From Tamaricihabitans halophyticus (lineage in GTDB: Bacteria; Actinomycetota; Actinomycetes; Mycobacteriales; Pseudonocardiaceae), in assembly GCF_004340875.1 (NCBI RefSeq), contig NZ_SLXQ01000022.1, forward strand, positions 1 through 64,000: a stretch of 64,000 nt of DNA, in the 5' to 3' direction. The notes beneath the pieces were generated by a model. It was not told where the DNA came from. It saw only the letters and a program-made list of their open reading frames with translations, and searched no databases. Positions 1-9,155 of this stretch are shown piece by piece (position 1 is the first letter of the stretch; every line of letters begins with the position of its first letter). Position numbers and translations under genes: made by a program.

Positions 1-270
1 GGCTCCACTGTCTCGGTCATCACAGATCCTTCCCACCAAGCTTGCTGCTCGGCGTGTCAGACCAAGACCAGATCCACCGTTAACCAGACAGTCCCAGCCC
101 TGGGCATCAGGAAACGACCTTTCCCGAAGAGGAAGAGAATGGACAAACAGCAACTAGAAGTGCTCAGCACACCGCACAACAGTCAAACGATCAGGCCGTC
201 TAGGGAACCCGTACTGAGGTGCCGCACGACCGCGCTTTGACTATCGATGAGGAAGCCACCTAGCGTGGGC

Positions 271-299
271 CGTCAGCGTAGGCGGGCCCTACGCTGACG
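271..299 (-). terminator. Hairpin at the end of the whiB operon
   Basis: A 12-bp perfect inverted repeat (271-282 with 288-299, 5-nt loop) overlaps the whiB stop codon. It has no T-run, as is common for actinobacterial terminators. It would end minus-strand transcription of the small-gene operon. Confidence 0.5.
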
Positions 300-653
300 C
301 TCGTAAGTGGCATGCGCAGCACGGCAGTCCGAACAAGGACAGCCATGTTTGGCGTAACGGGCGTTCGTTCCATGACTAGGCAGAACCTTCGGCAACGGCA
401 ACCCATGCCGCATCGCTAAAGACTCCCGCTGCTGCGGTGTCACACCGCCCCAGATTCCCCACGGATCCTGCGAACTCATCGCTTCGACAAGGCAGTCCGA
501 TCTCACCGGACACCCGCCGCAGACCCGCACGCATTCGGCTTGAACCACGGGATCCGCGCTATACCAATCCAGACCGGAATCTGACCTGCACGCCGCTAGG
601 CGCCACCACCCTGAGCGAATACGCGTCGAAGTCGAGACGACTCGGCTCCGCAA
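273..653 (-). CDS. WhiB-family Fe-S transcriptional regulator, phage-type tail
   Basis: This 126-aa protein carries the WhiB signature. A first cysteine (LAAC) is followed by the CxxC...C cluster (VCGGCPVRSDC) that ligates a [4Fe-4S] cluster, then the GIWGG turn. The C-terminus has a second cysteine-bearing segment (HGCPCSDCRAAH) followed by basic residues. I know this tail from WhiB-like proteins of actinophages and integrative elements. The start is TTG at 653, because no ATG or GTG exists in frame upstream of the first cysteine; AGGG lies 9 nt upstream. It is last in a minus-strand run of small genes next to an integrase, which suggests an element-encoded regulator rather than a core WhiB. 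Confidence 0.85.
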   Translation of the reverse strand: MRSRVVSTSTRIRSGWWRLAACRSDSGLDWYSADPVVQAECVRVCGGCPVRSDCLVEAMSSQDPWGIWGGVTPQQRESLAMRHGLPLPKVLPSHGTNARYAKHGCPCSDCRAAHATYERQRRARLR

Positions 654-664
654 TAGCTTCGACC

Positions 665-928
665 CTATTCGGTGATGGTGCCGCGACGGCGCGCACGTGA
701 GCTAGCCAGAGCTAACCGCAGAAAATGTGCCCGACGCGCAGATGTGATGCGGCGAGATTGTTCCTCCGGCGACAGCGTTGCGTCTCGAACGTGAGCATCG
801 ATTCGCGCCAAGGCAGCATTTCTCGCAGGCGCTGTCCGCGCACGGCGATCAGCAGTCCGCGCCCACGACGCGTGCGCTGCGAGACGCGCTCGCACAGTTC
901 GCTGCTCAGGCGTGAGCTTCTTCCTCAT
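665..928 (-). CDS. Small basic conserved hypothetical protein
   Basis: An 87-aa Arg/Ala-rich helical protein (RKKLTPEQRTVRARLAAHAS) that ends 11 nt before whiB on the same strand. Short proteins starting with an LTPEQR-type motif recur in actinobacterial integrated elements as far as I recall. No catalytic motif is visible. An AGGGG sequence lies just upstream of the ATG. Function unknown; the basic composition would allow nucleic-acid binding, but that is inference. Confidence 0.55.
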   Translation of the reverse strand: MRKKLTPEQRTVRARLAAHASWARTADRRARTAPARNAALARIDAHVRDATLSPEEQSRRITSARRAHFLRLALASSRARRRGTITE

Positions 929-1078
929 ATACCCCTAGATAACACCGCGCCGCAGGGCGAGCTAGAGGTCATGGACATCAAGGAAACCCGCTTTCCCCAC
1001 TAAGAAACCTCGACTCCGGGAACACCAGCCTTCTCACCCCGACCCAACGCAGGCAAGTAGGAGTAGCACACCTAGCCG

Positions 1079-1285
1079 TTAGTCTTGCCCACCATCACCA
1101 GCGCCGCCTCTCCGTATCAGAACAGACAGGACCTGCAGTGCTTCATACCGTCTGCCCTTCACCGGATGAAAGAGTGCGACCAGAACGGCAATACCCACAT
1201 AGACCATCAACGCTAGTAGTACAACGACGGCGAACCAACCGAGCTGGGCGACGATGCCAATGATCGCGGCATTCAGGGACAACAC
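1079..1285 (-). CDS. Small membrane protein
   Basis: A 68-aa ORF with a GTG start and one or two hydrophobic stretches (about residues 7-38), followed by a positively charged tail. It starts 18 nt after the stop of the upstream gene on the same strand, consistent with an operon. The ribosome binding site is weak. Actinobacterial integrative elements often carry short membrane proteins, but no family can be named. Confidence 0.4.
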   Translation of the reverse strand: MLSLNAAIIGIVAQLGWFAVVVLLALMVYVGIAVLVALFHPVKGRRYEALQVLSVLIRRGGAGDGGQD

Positions 1286-1303
1286 GTTGCTACACCCGCC
1301 CGG

Positions 1304-2204
1304 CTATACAGCGCCGTATAGCAAGGACAATGTGGACCCATTCAGAATGATATCCCAACCGTGGCGATGCTCGCGCACTTGCGCACCAGTGATCCCGATC
1401 GTCGGTGCGGTAAGGCATCCGATGATGTCTTCCGGAAACGGATGCCTAGCCCAGCGCAACTCCCACCGGTTATCAGCGCCCCACAACGTAGACATATGCA
1501 AGTCGTCACGATAACCCCGGGGCTCGCGCCGGGCAGGTAGGAAATTCGACCACGCCATCCCCATATGCCATCGCCGACGAGGGTCGCGGGCATTGAGGCG
1601 AACGAAGAGGCCAGCCAAGATCGCCTGAATACCTTCGGACATTGCCGGAATCGCGCGCATTGCTGCCCGTTCGTCGTCCTGTAGCGGCAAATCGTCCGTG
1701 GCGTAGTGTCGCCGACTCCAGGCATCGATCCGCGACCGTCCAGTACCAACAGGTGAATACTCGACCTGCTGGCTGAACACAAGCCGTGCCTTCGATGGCA
1801 AGTAGACGACGTGGAAAGTGCCCGCATACAGATCACCGGCGACGACCCGAAGACCCGGAATACCCCGTCCCGGATACCCAGGTGACCCCAGGATGCGACC
1901 CACCACATTCTCGACCGCCATGGGGACGGTCGATACGAGAAGGTCGTAGCGAGCGGACAACGTCATTCCGTAAGAGAGGAACGCATCGACCTTCCGAAGC
2001 TGGCCAGGTCCCGGCTGCAGGCTTGGTACGTGCCGGTTCAGCAAATGAACCGCAAGGAAGCGCTCGAAGATACCGCTGGTCCTCGGTGCACTCGTCTAAA
2101 CCGATGGTGCCGTCGCGACCGACACCTCGTTCAGCGGACACTTGGCACTCGTCGGTAAAAGCACGACGCTGATTAGCCAACTTACGGCGTGACGAGTTGG
2201 GCAT
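1304..2204 (-). pseudogene. Mobile-element hypothetical gene split by a +1 frameshift
   Basis: Two overlapping frames look like one gene. The first begins with ATG at 2204, with GGAG 11 nt upstream, and reads MPNSSRRKLANQRRAF, ending sensibly near DQRYLRA. About 165 nt in (around 2045-2060) the coding character moves to the +1 frame, which continues (FLAVHLLNRHVPS...) for about 245 residues to a TAG at 1304. The second frame has no ATG or GTG upstream and only a TTG at 2044. The joined product would be about 300 aa. It may be a real inactivation, programmed frameshifting or a sequencing error. It resembles conserved hypothetical proteins of actinobacterial FtsK-type elements from memory; function unknown. 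Confidence 0.45.
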
Positions 2205-2290
2205 ACGTGATCCATCTCCGCGTCCCGGCCCGCTTACATGGTCACGACACAACCGAACTACCACATGCGCACGTTGGGTGCCCTACACCC

Positions 2291-2527
2291 TTACGCGTTC
2301 TCGCGACTGCTGCCGGGCGCAACGCCGCTCAACGCCTGCGCGACCCGCACGCGGACCGCTCCTCCCAATGAAGGAGCTACGAAAACTAGCACAGACGTCC
2401 ATAACGCGCACCTCACTACCAACCAAGCAACGCCAACCGCACTCAGCTGCCGCAATACGAGCTTCGCCCACATCCACAACAGGCGACATCCACCCGGCAC
2501 CATCAGCCACATCCAGCCGTACGCCAC
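2291..2527 (-). CDS. Possible small membrane protein
   Basis: A 78-aa reading frame from a GTG at 2527 is rich in Trp, Leu and Val, with about two membrane-spanning stretches. It lies between the integrase and the split gene, on the same strand. The upstream ribosome binding site is poor. Similar short hydrophobic proteins are common in actinobacterial integrative elements. A long frame on the opposite strand covers the same DNA but looks like an artefact. Low confidence that it is translated. Confidence 0.3.
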   Translation of the reverse strand: MAYGWMWLMVPGGCRLLWMWAKLVLRQLSAVGVAWLVVRCALWTSVLVFVAPSLGGAVRVRVAQALSGVAPGSSRENA

Positions 2528-2582
2528 GGTAGCCAGCGCGTCCTGCTCCCGCTCCTGCACGCGAGAGCAGGACGCGTGCCGG

Positions 2583-3575
2583 TTATACCCGGCTACCCAG
2601 GTCCAGCGAGCGGTGAGCTTCCTGGGCACGAACCTCGGCCGCACTCGCCCCGTAATGCCGCAACATCTCGCGCGAACTCCAGCCCATCACGGCCATCAGG
2701 TCCCCCTCGTTACCGCCAGCCAGTTGCCACTCATGCGCCAATGTGTGCCGCAAACGATGTGCGTGCATGTTCTCGATTCCTGCCATCCGACCCCGCCGCC
2801 GCAACATCAACTTCACCCCATTCGGACTGAACGCGCGACCACCACGCTCGGCCAACCACAACTCCGGGAGCTTCGAGCCAGCATGCTTCGCCCGCGCCCG
2901 GAGGTAACGCACCAACGCCTGCCCCGTCTTCGGGCCAAACGGCACCACCCGCTGCTTATCGCCCTTCCCATGCAGCAACACACAATCGCGCTTCTGATCC
3001 ACCCCATCCAACGGCAACAAGGCGACCTCGCTCAACCGACCACCCGTGTCGAACAACAACCGAATAATCGCCAGGTCCCGCCGATCAATAAACGACTTAC
3101 CCGAACACGTGGCCACCAAAGCCGCCACCTCATCATTCGACAACACAGGAACCAGTTTCGTCGAACCATCCGGCTGCGACATCCGCTCCATCGGATGCCG
3201 CGCCATCTCCTCCTCCTGAACCAGATAGTTGAAAAACTGCTGCACACACTTGTACTTATTCAACGCCGTCGACACCGACCGCGTCTCAATCATCCACGCC
3301 ACAAACCACTCGACATGAGCCTTCGCCACATCAGTCGGATCCTCCGCCGCATCATCATCCGACAGGGCATCAGACCCAGCGCCGCACGACACGAGATACC
3401 CCGGCAGATCCACCCGCAGAAACTCCGCCAACTGCGTGACAGCCAACTGATAGTTGTAACGCGTCGTCTGCGGACGATTCCGCGCCCGCAAACTCCGATC
3501 CCACTCATCCAGATACGAACACCACACCGACGCCGCCGGACGTGGTAGATCCTGTTTAGTCAAATCTGTCCCCAT
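2583..3575 (-). CDS. Tyrosine recombinase/integrase
   Basis: A 330-aa XerC/D-like integrase. An N-terminal SAM-like core-binding domain (about 15-130) is followed by the catalytic domain with the expected residues: Arg180 (GGRLSEVALL), Lys204 (HGKGDKQR), His273-x-x-Arg276 (HRLRH), Trp299 at the second His/Trp position and nucleophile Tyr308. A good Shine-Dalgarno (GGAGG, 8 nt) sets the ATG start. Its 5' end is 115 bp from the 3' end of tRNA-Ala, the usual arrangement for elements that insert into tRNA genes. The element therefore probably extends leftward out of the window. No excisionase is obvious between the integrase and the tRNA. Confidence 0.9.
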   Translation of the reverse strand: MGTDLTKQDLPRPAASVWCSYLDEWDRSLRARNRPQTTRYNYQLAVTQLAEFLRVDLPGYLVSCGAGSDALSDDDAAEDPTDVAKAHVEWFVAWMIETRSVSTALNKYKCVQQFFNYLVQEEEMARHPMERMSQPDGSTKLVPVLSNDEVAALVATCSGKSFIDRRDLAIIRLLFDTGGRLSEVALLPLDGVDQKRDCVLLHGKGDKQRVVPFGPKTGQALVRYLRARAKHAGSKLPELWLAERGGRAFSPNGVKLMLRRRGRMAGIENMHAHRLRHTLAHEWQLAGGNEGDLMAVMGWSSREMLRHYGASAAEVRAQEAHRSLDLGSRV

Positions 3576-3690
3576 AGGGCCAGCCTCCAGTCAAGGTGTC
3601 ACCGAGCGCTGTGCTTGACTAGACGAGCAACCCCAGAGCAACGCAAAAAGGGCCCTCACAGGCTCTGACCTGCGAAGACCCTTCCGACTG

Positions 3691-3763
3691 TGGAGCTGAC
3701 GGGATTCGAACCCGTGACCCCTTGACTGCCAGTCAAGTGCGCTACCAACTGCGCTACAGCCCC
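3691..3763 (-). tRNA. tRNA-Ala(GGC)
   Basis: The minus strand folds as a tRNA. The acceptor GGGGCTG pairs with CAGCTCC and includes the G3-U70 pair that identifies alanine tRNAs. The anticodon stem CTTGA/TCAAG encloses a 7-nt loop with anticodon GGC, and the T arm contains GGTTCGAATCC. The discriminator base is A and CCA is not encoded. The integrase gene lies just beyond its 3' end, so the 3' half is the likely attachment site of the element at the left. Confidence 0.95.
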
Positions 3764-3998
3764 GCCACGCGGCGGTGCTCCCGACCGCGTAGGAAGAACA
3801 GTACCGGATCGTCGAGTCCGCCATTCTACCGGGGGTCACTCAGCGTTTCAGCCGGTCACAACGACCCACTCGGCCGACCCACGGCAGGCCAGCCGACCGG
3901 CTCCAGAGGCCGAACTCGCGCCAAATCGACCAAACGATCACCTCGGTTCTGCCCGCGATACCTTTCGCCACCGCACGTCAAGGTGCTAGACCTCATGC

Positions 3999-5336
3999 AT
4001 GCTCCTCGACGACGTCGCGTTCCCCGCGGACACCCCGGTGTCCTTCGTCGAGCCCGACGCCGAAACCGCCAGCCCGCGGCGGCGCCGGCAGCTTCAGGAG
4101 CGCCGCCTCAGCGGACTCATCGACCGCTTGCTCGCCGCGGACGGCGTACAGGCCGCCCGGCTTCGCGACGCCGGCGTCTCGGCCGGCGCCGACGTACACC
4201 TCGCGGACCTACCCAAACTCCCCCTGCTCAACCGCCGTGACCTACTCGAGCACGGCTCAGCCGGGTTCTACGCGGTAAGCATGCGCGAGGTCGCCTGCGT
4301 CCACGGTTCCAGCGCGCAGTACGGCACCCCGATTCGCGTGCCCTACACCACCACCGACGTGGAAATCTGGGCGAAGGTCATGGCCCGCGCGCTGGGCGGT
4401 GCAGGCACGCACACAAAGAGCATCATCCACAACGCGTACAACTATGGCCTGTTCACCGGCGGCATGGGCGTACACCACGGCGGTCTGCGGATCGGCGCGA
4501 ACGTCCTCCCCGCCGCGAGTGGCACCCCGGAGCGGCAGGCCAGGCTGATCATCAATCTGCGCCCCGACGTGCTCTGCTGCACCCCTTCGCATGCGCTGGC
4601 GCTCGGCGCGGCCCTCCACTCCGCGGGCGTGGCGGACAGCCCGCTGCGCGTCGGCCTGCTAGGCGCTGAAATGTGGACAGATCGGCAGCGACTGGAAATT
4701 GAACGCATACTACGCATCCGTGCGTTCGACGTGTACGGACTGTCCGAAGTGATCGGGCCAGGAGTGGCCGCCGAATCGATTGATTCCGGCGGCAAACTCA
4801 ATATCGCCGAGGACCACTTCTACCCCGAGGTGATCGATGAATCCGGCGCGGTCCTACCACCCGGCGTGCGCGGCGAGCTGGTGTTCACCACGCTCACCAA
4901 AACGGGCATGCCGCTGCTGCGCTATCGGACGGGCGATATCGCCACGCTGTTCGAACCGCCCGACGGCGCGGCCCGCACCTTGCGCCGGATGAGTCGCGTC
5001 GTGGGCAGGCGAAGCGACCTGCTCAGTTGCGGCGTGTTCCCCTCCGATGTGGAGACGGTGCTGCTCGCCGACGGCCGAGTACGCCCGCACTATCTCCTCG
5101 TCGAGGATCGCCGCGGCAGCACCCCGGAGCTGTACGTCGCCGTCGAACCGGCCAGCGCCGCGACCAATCCCGCCGACCTGGGCCGCGACCTGGCGGTTCT
5201 GCTTCGCCAGCAGCTCGATATCCGTGCCCAACCCCGGGTGTATCCCCACGGTGAGCTACCTCGCGCGGCCACCGGTAAGCAGCTCAGGCTATACCGCTGG
5301 TCCGCAGGGGAACCGCCCATCCCGGGCTTGACCTGA
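3999..5336 (+). CDS. PaaK-like phenylacetate-CoA ligase family protein
   Basis: A 445-aa adenylate-forming protein with the PaaK layout: NAYNYGLFTGG near residue 145, YGLSEVIGPG near 245, a YRTGD motif and a C-terminal lid domain with GRRSD. PaaK enzymes activate aryl acids to CoA thioesters with ATP. The phosphate-binding loop, usually SSGTTGKPT, reads SSAQYGTPI here, so the Thr-Thr-Gly-Lys core is lost. Activity with ATP is therefore uncertain. No paa catabolic genes are nearby; it stands alone between the tRNA and a binding-protein gene. It could be a ligase with another acid or a non-ribosomal-type adenylation enzyme. Confidence 0.75.
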   Translation: MLLDDVAFPADTPVSFVEPDAETASPRRRRQLQERRLSGLIDRLLAADGVQAARLRDAGVSAGADVHLADLPKLPLLNRRDLLEHGSAGFYAVSMREVACVHGSSAQYGTPIRVPYTTTDVEIWAKVMARALGGAGTHTKSIIHNAYNYGLFTGGMGVHHGGLRIGANVLPAASGTPERQARLIINLRPDVLCCTPSHALALGAALHSAGVADSPLRVGLLGAEMWTDRQRLEIERILRIRAFDVYGLSEVIGPGVAAESIDSGGKLNIAEDHFYPEVIDESGAVLPPGVRGELVFTTLTKTGMPLLRYRTGDIATLFEPPDGAARTLRRMSRVVGRRSDLLSCGVFPSDVETVLLADGRVRPHYLLVEDRRGSTPELYVAVEPASAATNPADLGRDLAVLLRQQLDIRAQPRVYPHGELPRAATGKQLRLYRWSAGEPPIPGLT

Positions 5337-5439
5337 GCATTCCGGTAGCTACCAGCAGAGAATTCCGTGAGCAAGACCATTGGCCCAATCAGGTGGCGCT
5401 GCGTACCCTAACGGCGCAACGCGCGCCCTGGAGGATCCG

Positions 5440-6309
5440 ATGACCCCGCTACGTGCCCAGGCCGGTCGCACCGCGCGCCGGCGGCTCGGCCTCGCCGCCA
5501 CCGCGCTGGTCGCCGCACTACTCGCCGCGGCCTGCTCGGCCAACGCCGACGAGCCAGCCGATTCGCTCGTCGGCAAGGCCAATGACGCCGGCGCGCTCAC
5601 CATTGGCACCCGCCTCGACCAGCCCGGCGTCGGTCTACGCACGGTTGACGGCAGGTACACCGGCTTCGATATCGATGTCGCGACCTATATGGCCAACGAG
5701 CTGGGCGTCGACAGCGAGAACATCCAGTGGAAAGAGATCACCTCGGCCACCCGAGAATCGGCGCTGACCAGCGGCGAGGTCGATATGGTCGTCGGCACCT
5801 ACTCCATCACCGACGAACGCAAGCAAGAAGTGGCCTTCGCTGGCCCGTATTTCGAGACCGGTCAGGATCTGCTCGTCCGGTCCCGAAGCACGGACATCAC
5901 CGGGCCCTCCGCGCTGGACGGCAAGCGGCTGTGCTCGATCAAGGGCTCAACCCCGGCCGAACGCGTGAAAGAGGAATTCGCCCAGGACGTCCAGCTCGTC
6001 GAGTACAACCGTTACACGGACTGCATTCCGGCGCTGCTCACCGGCCAGGTGGACGCGATGACGACGGATGCGGTCATCCTCGCCGGCTATGCCGCTGACA
6101 ACCCCGAACTACTCCGGGTGGTCGGCGAGCAGTTCTCCGAGGAACGCTATGGAATCGGACTACGCAAGGGCGACAGCGAAGGCCGGGAGGCACTGAACAA
6201 AGCCATCGAGAAGATGATCACCAGCGGCGCCTGGAAACAGTCACTCTCCCGCAATATCGGGCCAGCCGAGTATCCGATTCCGCAGCCTCCCAAGATCACC
6301 GAACGCTAG
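5440..6309 (+). CDS. Glutamate-type ABC transporter substrate-binding lipoprotein
   Basis: A 289-aa family-3 periplasmic-type binding protein. An n-region with Arg-Arg, a hydrophobic stretch and the lipobox LAAAC indicate a lipoprotein. The mature part shows the family pattern (GFDIDVATYMANELG, then GEVDMVVGTYSITDERK). It resembles GluB-type glutamate/glutamine binding proteins. The start at 5440 was chosen over an upstream frame because GGAGG lies 5 nt before it. No permease or ATPase gene is adjacent, so it is an orphan that must use a transporter encoded elsewhere. Its end overlaps the convergent MFS gene by 14 bp. Confidence 0.85.
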   Translation: MTPLRAQAGRTARRRLGLAATALVAALLAAACSANADEPADSLVGKANDAGALTIGTRLDQPGVGLRTVDGRYTGFDIDVATYMANELGVDSENIQWKEITSATRESALTSGEVDMVVGTYSITDERKQEVAFAGPYFETGQDLLVRSRSTDITGPSALDGKRLCSIKGSTPAERVKEEFAQDVQLVEYNRYTDCIPALLTGQVDAMTTDAVILAGYAADNPELLRVVGEQFSEERYGIGLRKGDSEGREALNKAIEKMITSGAWKQSLSRNIGPAEYPIPQPPKITER

Positions 6310-7552
6310 CCTTCGCGGCGGCCGGCAGCGTTTCCGGCGCGGGCAACCACACGAGGACGGCCACTGCGGCGACCGCCGCACTGAGCGTGAACGCGGCCCC
6401 GTACGACAGGTGTTCGGCCACGACACCGGCCAGCAACGGCCCGAGAATCGCGCCCACATCGGCGGCCATCTGATAACCGGCGAGCACTGTGCCGCCCCGC
6501 GCCTTCGACCCGAGTACATCCGCGACCGTCGCGTTCTGCGCCGGATTGACCGCGCCGGCCCCTGCCCCGGCCACCAGTGAGGCGACGAAGAAGAACCACA
6601 GCGTTCCAGACTGTCCAAGCAGGACAGTTCCGATAGCGAGCAAGGCAAGCCCGGAAAGTACAAGGGGCTTACGCCCCCAGGTATCCGCCAGCCGGCCAGC
6701 GATGGTCAGCACGACGACGTTGCCGACCGCGAAGATGGCCAGCGCGATCCCCGAGGACGACTCCGACTCCTGTAGTACCGCGGTGACGAACAACGGAATC
6801 AGCGACACCCGCACCCCGATGACCGTCCAGCCGTTCGAGAAGTTCGACGCCATCGCCGCCCGGTAGGCCCGATTCCGTAGCGCCGCACGCAACGTCAGGG
6901 CGCTGGCCGTATCGGCGTCCTGACGCCCGGCCAAGGTCGAATGCCGCAACAACGCCCATACCAGGACCGTCACCACCAGCAGCGCGGCGCCATAGCACAG
7001 GAACGGAGCGCGCAGTGACACGGCGACGAGCCCACCGCCGAGCGCGGGGCCGGCGATATTGCCGAGCAGGAAGCTGGTCCCCCACAACCCGGAAACCCGA
7101 CCACGCAAATGCTCCGGCGCCATCCTGATCAGCAGGCCGACGGCGGACACCGTGAACATGGTCGAACCAACACCGGACAGCGCCCGGAAAATCAACAGCT
7201 GCCAGTAGTTCACCGCGAACGCGCACGCGATGCTGCCCAACCCGACGACCAGAATCCCGATCAGATAGATCGGCCGCTCGCCGAACCGCGTGACCAGCCG
7301 CCCACTGGCCGGCGCGAACGCCAGGCGCATAAAGGCGAACGCGCTCACCACCACCGATGCCGCGGTGATACTCACGTCGAAGCTCACCGCGAAGGTAGGC
7401 AAGGCGGGCGCGACCAGTCCGTACCCGAGCGCGATCAGAAAACTCGCCGCGACAAGTACCCAGATCTCCCTGGGATAGGCACGAAACCCGCCACGCACCT
7501 GCCCAGCACTGTCCTGTTCGGCACTGCCATCGGGCGCGATTTGGTCGCTCAT
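6296..7552 (-). CDS. MFS transporter (drug/metabolite exporter type)
   Basis: A 418-aa major facilitator protein with 12 predicted membrane segments. A conserved loop after segment 2 reads GRLVTRFGERP, and the second half repeats the pattern (GRLADTWGRKP). The start ATG overlaps the TGA of the AbgT gene (ATGA at 7549-7552), so translation is coupled. Its substrate cannot be read from sequence. Being co-transcribed with an amidohydrolase and AbgT suggests it exports a product such as an aromatic amine or amino acid, which is inference. Confidence 0.85.
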   Translation of the reverse strand: MSDQIAPDGSAEQDSAGQVRGGFRAYPREIWVLVAASFLIALGYGLVAPALPTFAVSFDVSITAASVVVSAFAFMRLAFAPASGRLVTRFGERPIYLIGILVVGLGSIACAFAVNYWQLLIFRALSGVGSTMFTVSAVGLLIRMAPEHLRGRVSGLWGTSFLLGNIAGPALGGGLVAVSLRAPFLCYGAALLVVTVLVWALLRHSTLAGRQDADTASALTLRAALRNRAYRAAMASNFSNGWTVIGVRVSLIPLFVTAVLQESESSSGIALAIFAVGNVVVLTIAGRLADTWGRKPLVLSGLALLAIGTVLLGQSGTLWFFFVASLVAGAGAGAVNPAQNATVADVLGSKARGGTVLAGYQMAADVGAILGPLLAGVVAEHLSYGAAFTLSAAVAAVAVLVWLPAPETLPAAAKASVR

Positions 7553-9126
7553 TCCACCCTAATACCCATTCCTGGACCCAACGGCAGGTCCGCGAAGTAG
7601 AACACGGTGAGGATTACCGCCCAGACCACCCAGAACGGCACCACAAAAGGAACCATACGCGCGATCACCGTGCCCAAGCCCGCTGCTGGCTGGTAACGGC
7701 GTACGTATGTGAGCAACACAATCATGTACGGGTTCAGCGGCGTCATCACCTGCGTGGCCGAATCGCCGATCCGGAATGCCGCCTGGGTCAACCCCGGCTC
7801 CATCCCGATCAGCAGGAACATCGGCACGAACACGCTGCCGAGCAGGGTCCACAAACTCGAACCGGAGATGATGAACAGGTTGAGGAATGAGGCGAGCACC
7901 ATGAAGCCGAGGAGTGCGGGAAATCCAACGAGCCCCGCCTGCTGCAACAGGTTCGCCCCGGAAACGGCGAGCCAGGAACCGATGTTCGTCCAGTCGAACA
8001 GCGCGATGAACTGGCCGAGCACGAACGCGAGCACGATGAACCCGGTCAGCGAGCGCAACGCCTGCCCCATCAACCGGGGCACGTCCGCGGCCTTGGTGAT
8101 CTCGCCAATAGCGACGCCGTAGACGACCCCGGGCACGAAGAATCCGATGAACACCAGGGTTACCACCGAATCGAGCAAGGGCGACTCGGGCAGGAACCCG
8201 CCGTCCTCGTTGCGCATCGGCGAGCCGGGCACCAGCACCAGTACGAGCACCGCGACAATGGCCGCGAGCAGGCTCCAGCCAGCTCTGCGCAGTCCCCTCC
8301 GTTCCGCCGGGTCCAGCTCGACCTTGAGCAGCGCGTCGACGTTCGTGCTCGACTGCCCGGAATCGTCCTCGGCCACCTCGTCGCGGGGAAACTGGTTGCG
8401 CTCCAGGCTCGGTTCCACGACCTTCGCGATGATCAGGCCAGCGATCAGCGCGAGCGCCACCGATGCGACGACGTTGAAGAAGTAGTTCGACACCGGTGTG
8501 ACCGCGGTACCCGCCTCCGGCAGGGTCTGCGCGACACCGTTGGTGATACCCGCGAACAGCGCGTCCAGACTGGTTACCAGCGGCGAGGTCGAGTAGCCCG
8601 CGCCGGCTGCCGCGAAACCGCCGATCAGACCGGCGACCGGATGCCGCCCCGCCGCCTTGAACACCATCGCGGCCAGCGGCGGGATGATGATGAACGCCGA
8701 ATCGGACATCACCGACCCGGTGACACCGATAAAGCCGAGCGCGTACGGCAACAGCCATTTCGGTGCTCGACCGAAAGCGACCCGGATGACCGCGGCGAGC
8801 AGGCCGGTCCGTTCGGCGATACCCACGCCGAGCATGATCGTGAGCACCGTCTGCAGCGGCGGAAACTCGATGAAGTTCGAGGCGAGACCGCCGAACATGA
8901 ACTGCAAGCCGGCGCCGGTGAAGGCGCCGTTGATCGGGGTCGGCTCGTCCTCGCCGGGAATCATGACGGTAACCCCGAACGCGGCCAGCACGGTGGACAC
9001 CACCGCGAGCAGCAGAATGAGCAGCACGAACAGGATGAACGGTTCTGGCAGCCGGTTGCCGGCTCGCTCGATCCAGTTCAGCATCCGGTCCAGCCGGCCA
9101 GGGGTGCCACGTTCGACTCGCGCCAT
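7549..9126 (-). CDS. AbgT-family transporter
   Basis: A 525-aa polytopic protein of the AbgT family. It starts with RMLNWIERAGNRLPEPFILF and carries the family motifs SDSAFIIIPPLAAMVFKAAGR and AAGAGYSTSPLVTSLDALFAG. Escherichia coli AbgT imports p-aminobenzoyl-glutamate, and Neisseria MtrF and others act as antimetabolite exporters. Here the gene lies 29 nt after an M20 amidohydrolase and overlaps an MFS gene, mirroring the abgABT logic of import plus cleavage. The substrate is inferred from that context only. Confidence 0.88.
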   Translation of the reverse strand: MARVERGTPGRLDRMLNWIERAGNRLPEPFILFVLLILLLAVVSTVLAAFGVTVMIPGEDEPTPINGAFTGAGLQFMFGGLASNFIEFPPLQTVLTIMLGVGIAERTGLLAAVIRVAFGRAPKWLLPYALGFIGVTGSVMSDSAFIIIPPLAAMVFKAAGRHPVAGLIGGFAAAGAGYSTSPLVTSLDALFAGITNGVAQTLPEAGTAVTPVSNYFFNVVASVALALIAGLIIAKVVEPSLERNQFPRDEVAEDDSGQSSTNVDALLKVELDPAERRGLRRAGWSLLAAIVAVLVLVLVPGSPMRNEDGGFLPESPLLDSVVTLVFIGFFVPGVVYGVAIGEITKAADVPRLMGQALRSLTGFIVLAFVLGQFIALFDWTNIGSWLAVSGANLLQQAGLVGFPALLGFMVLASFLNLFIISGSSLWTLLGSVFVPMFLLIGMEPGLTQAAFRIGDSATQVMTPLNPYMIVLLTYVRRYQPAAGLGTVIARMVPFVVPFWVVWAVILTVFYFADLPLGPGMGIRVE

Positions 9127-9155
9127 GGTCGGTTACCTCCCGCTCGCCTGGCTTA

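Noticed and set aside
2238-3548. Long plus-strand frame (436 codons) opposite the integrase
   Set aside because: It is antisense to a clear tyrosine recombinase with all catalytic residues, has biased Arg/His/Pro composition and no recognisable motif.
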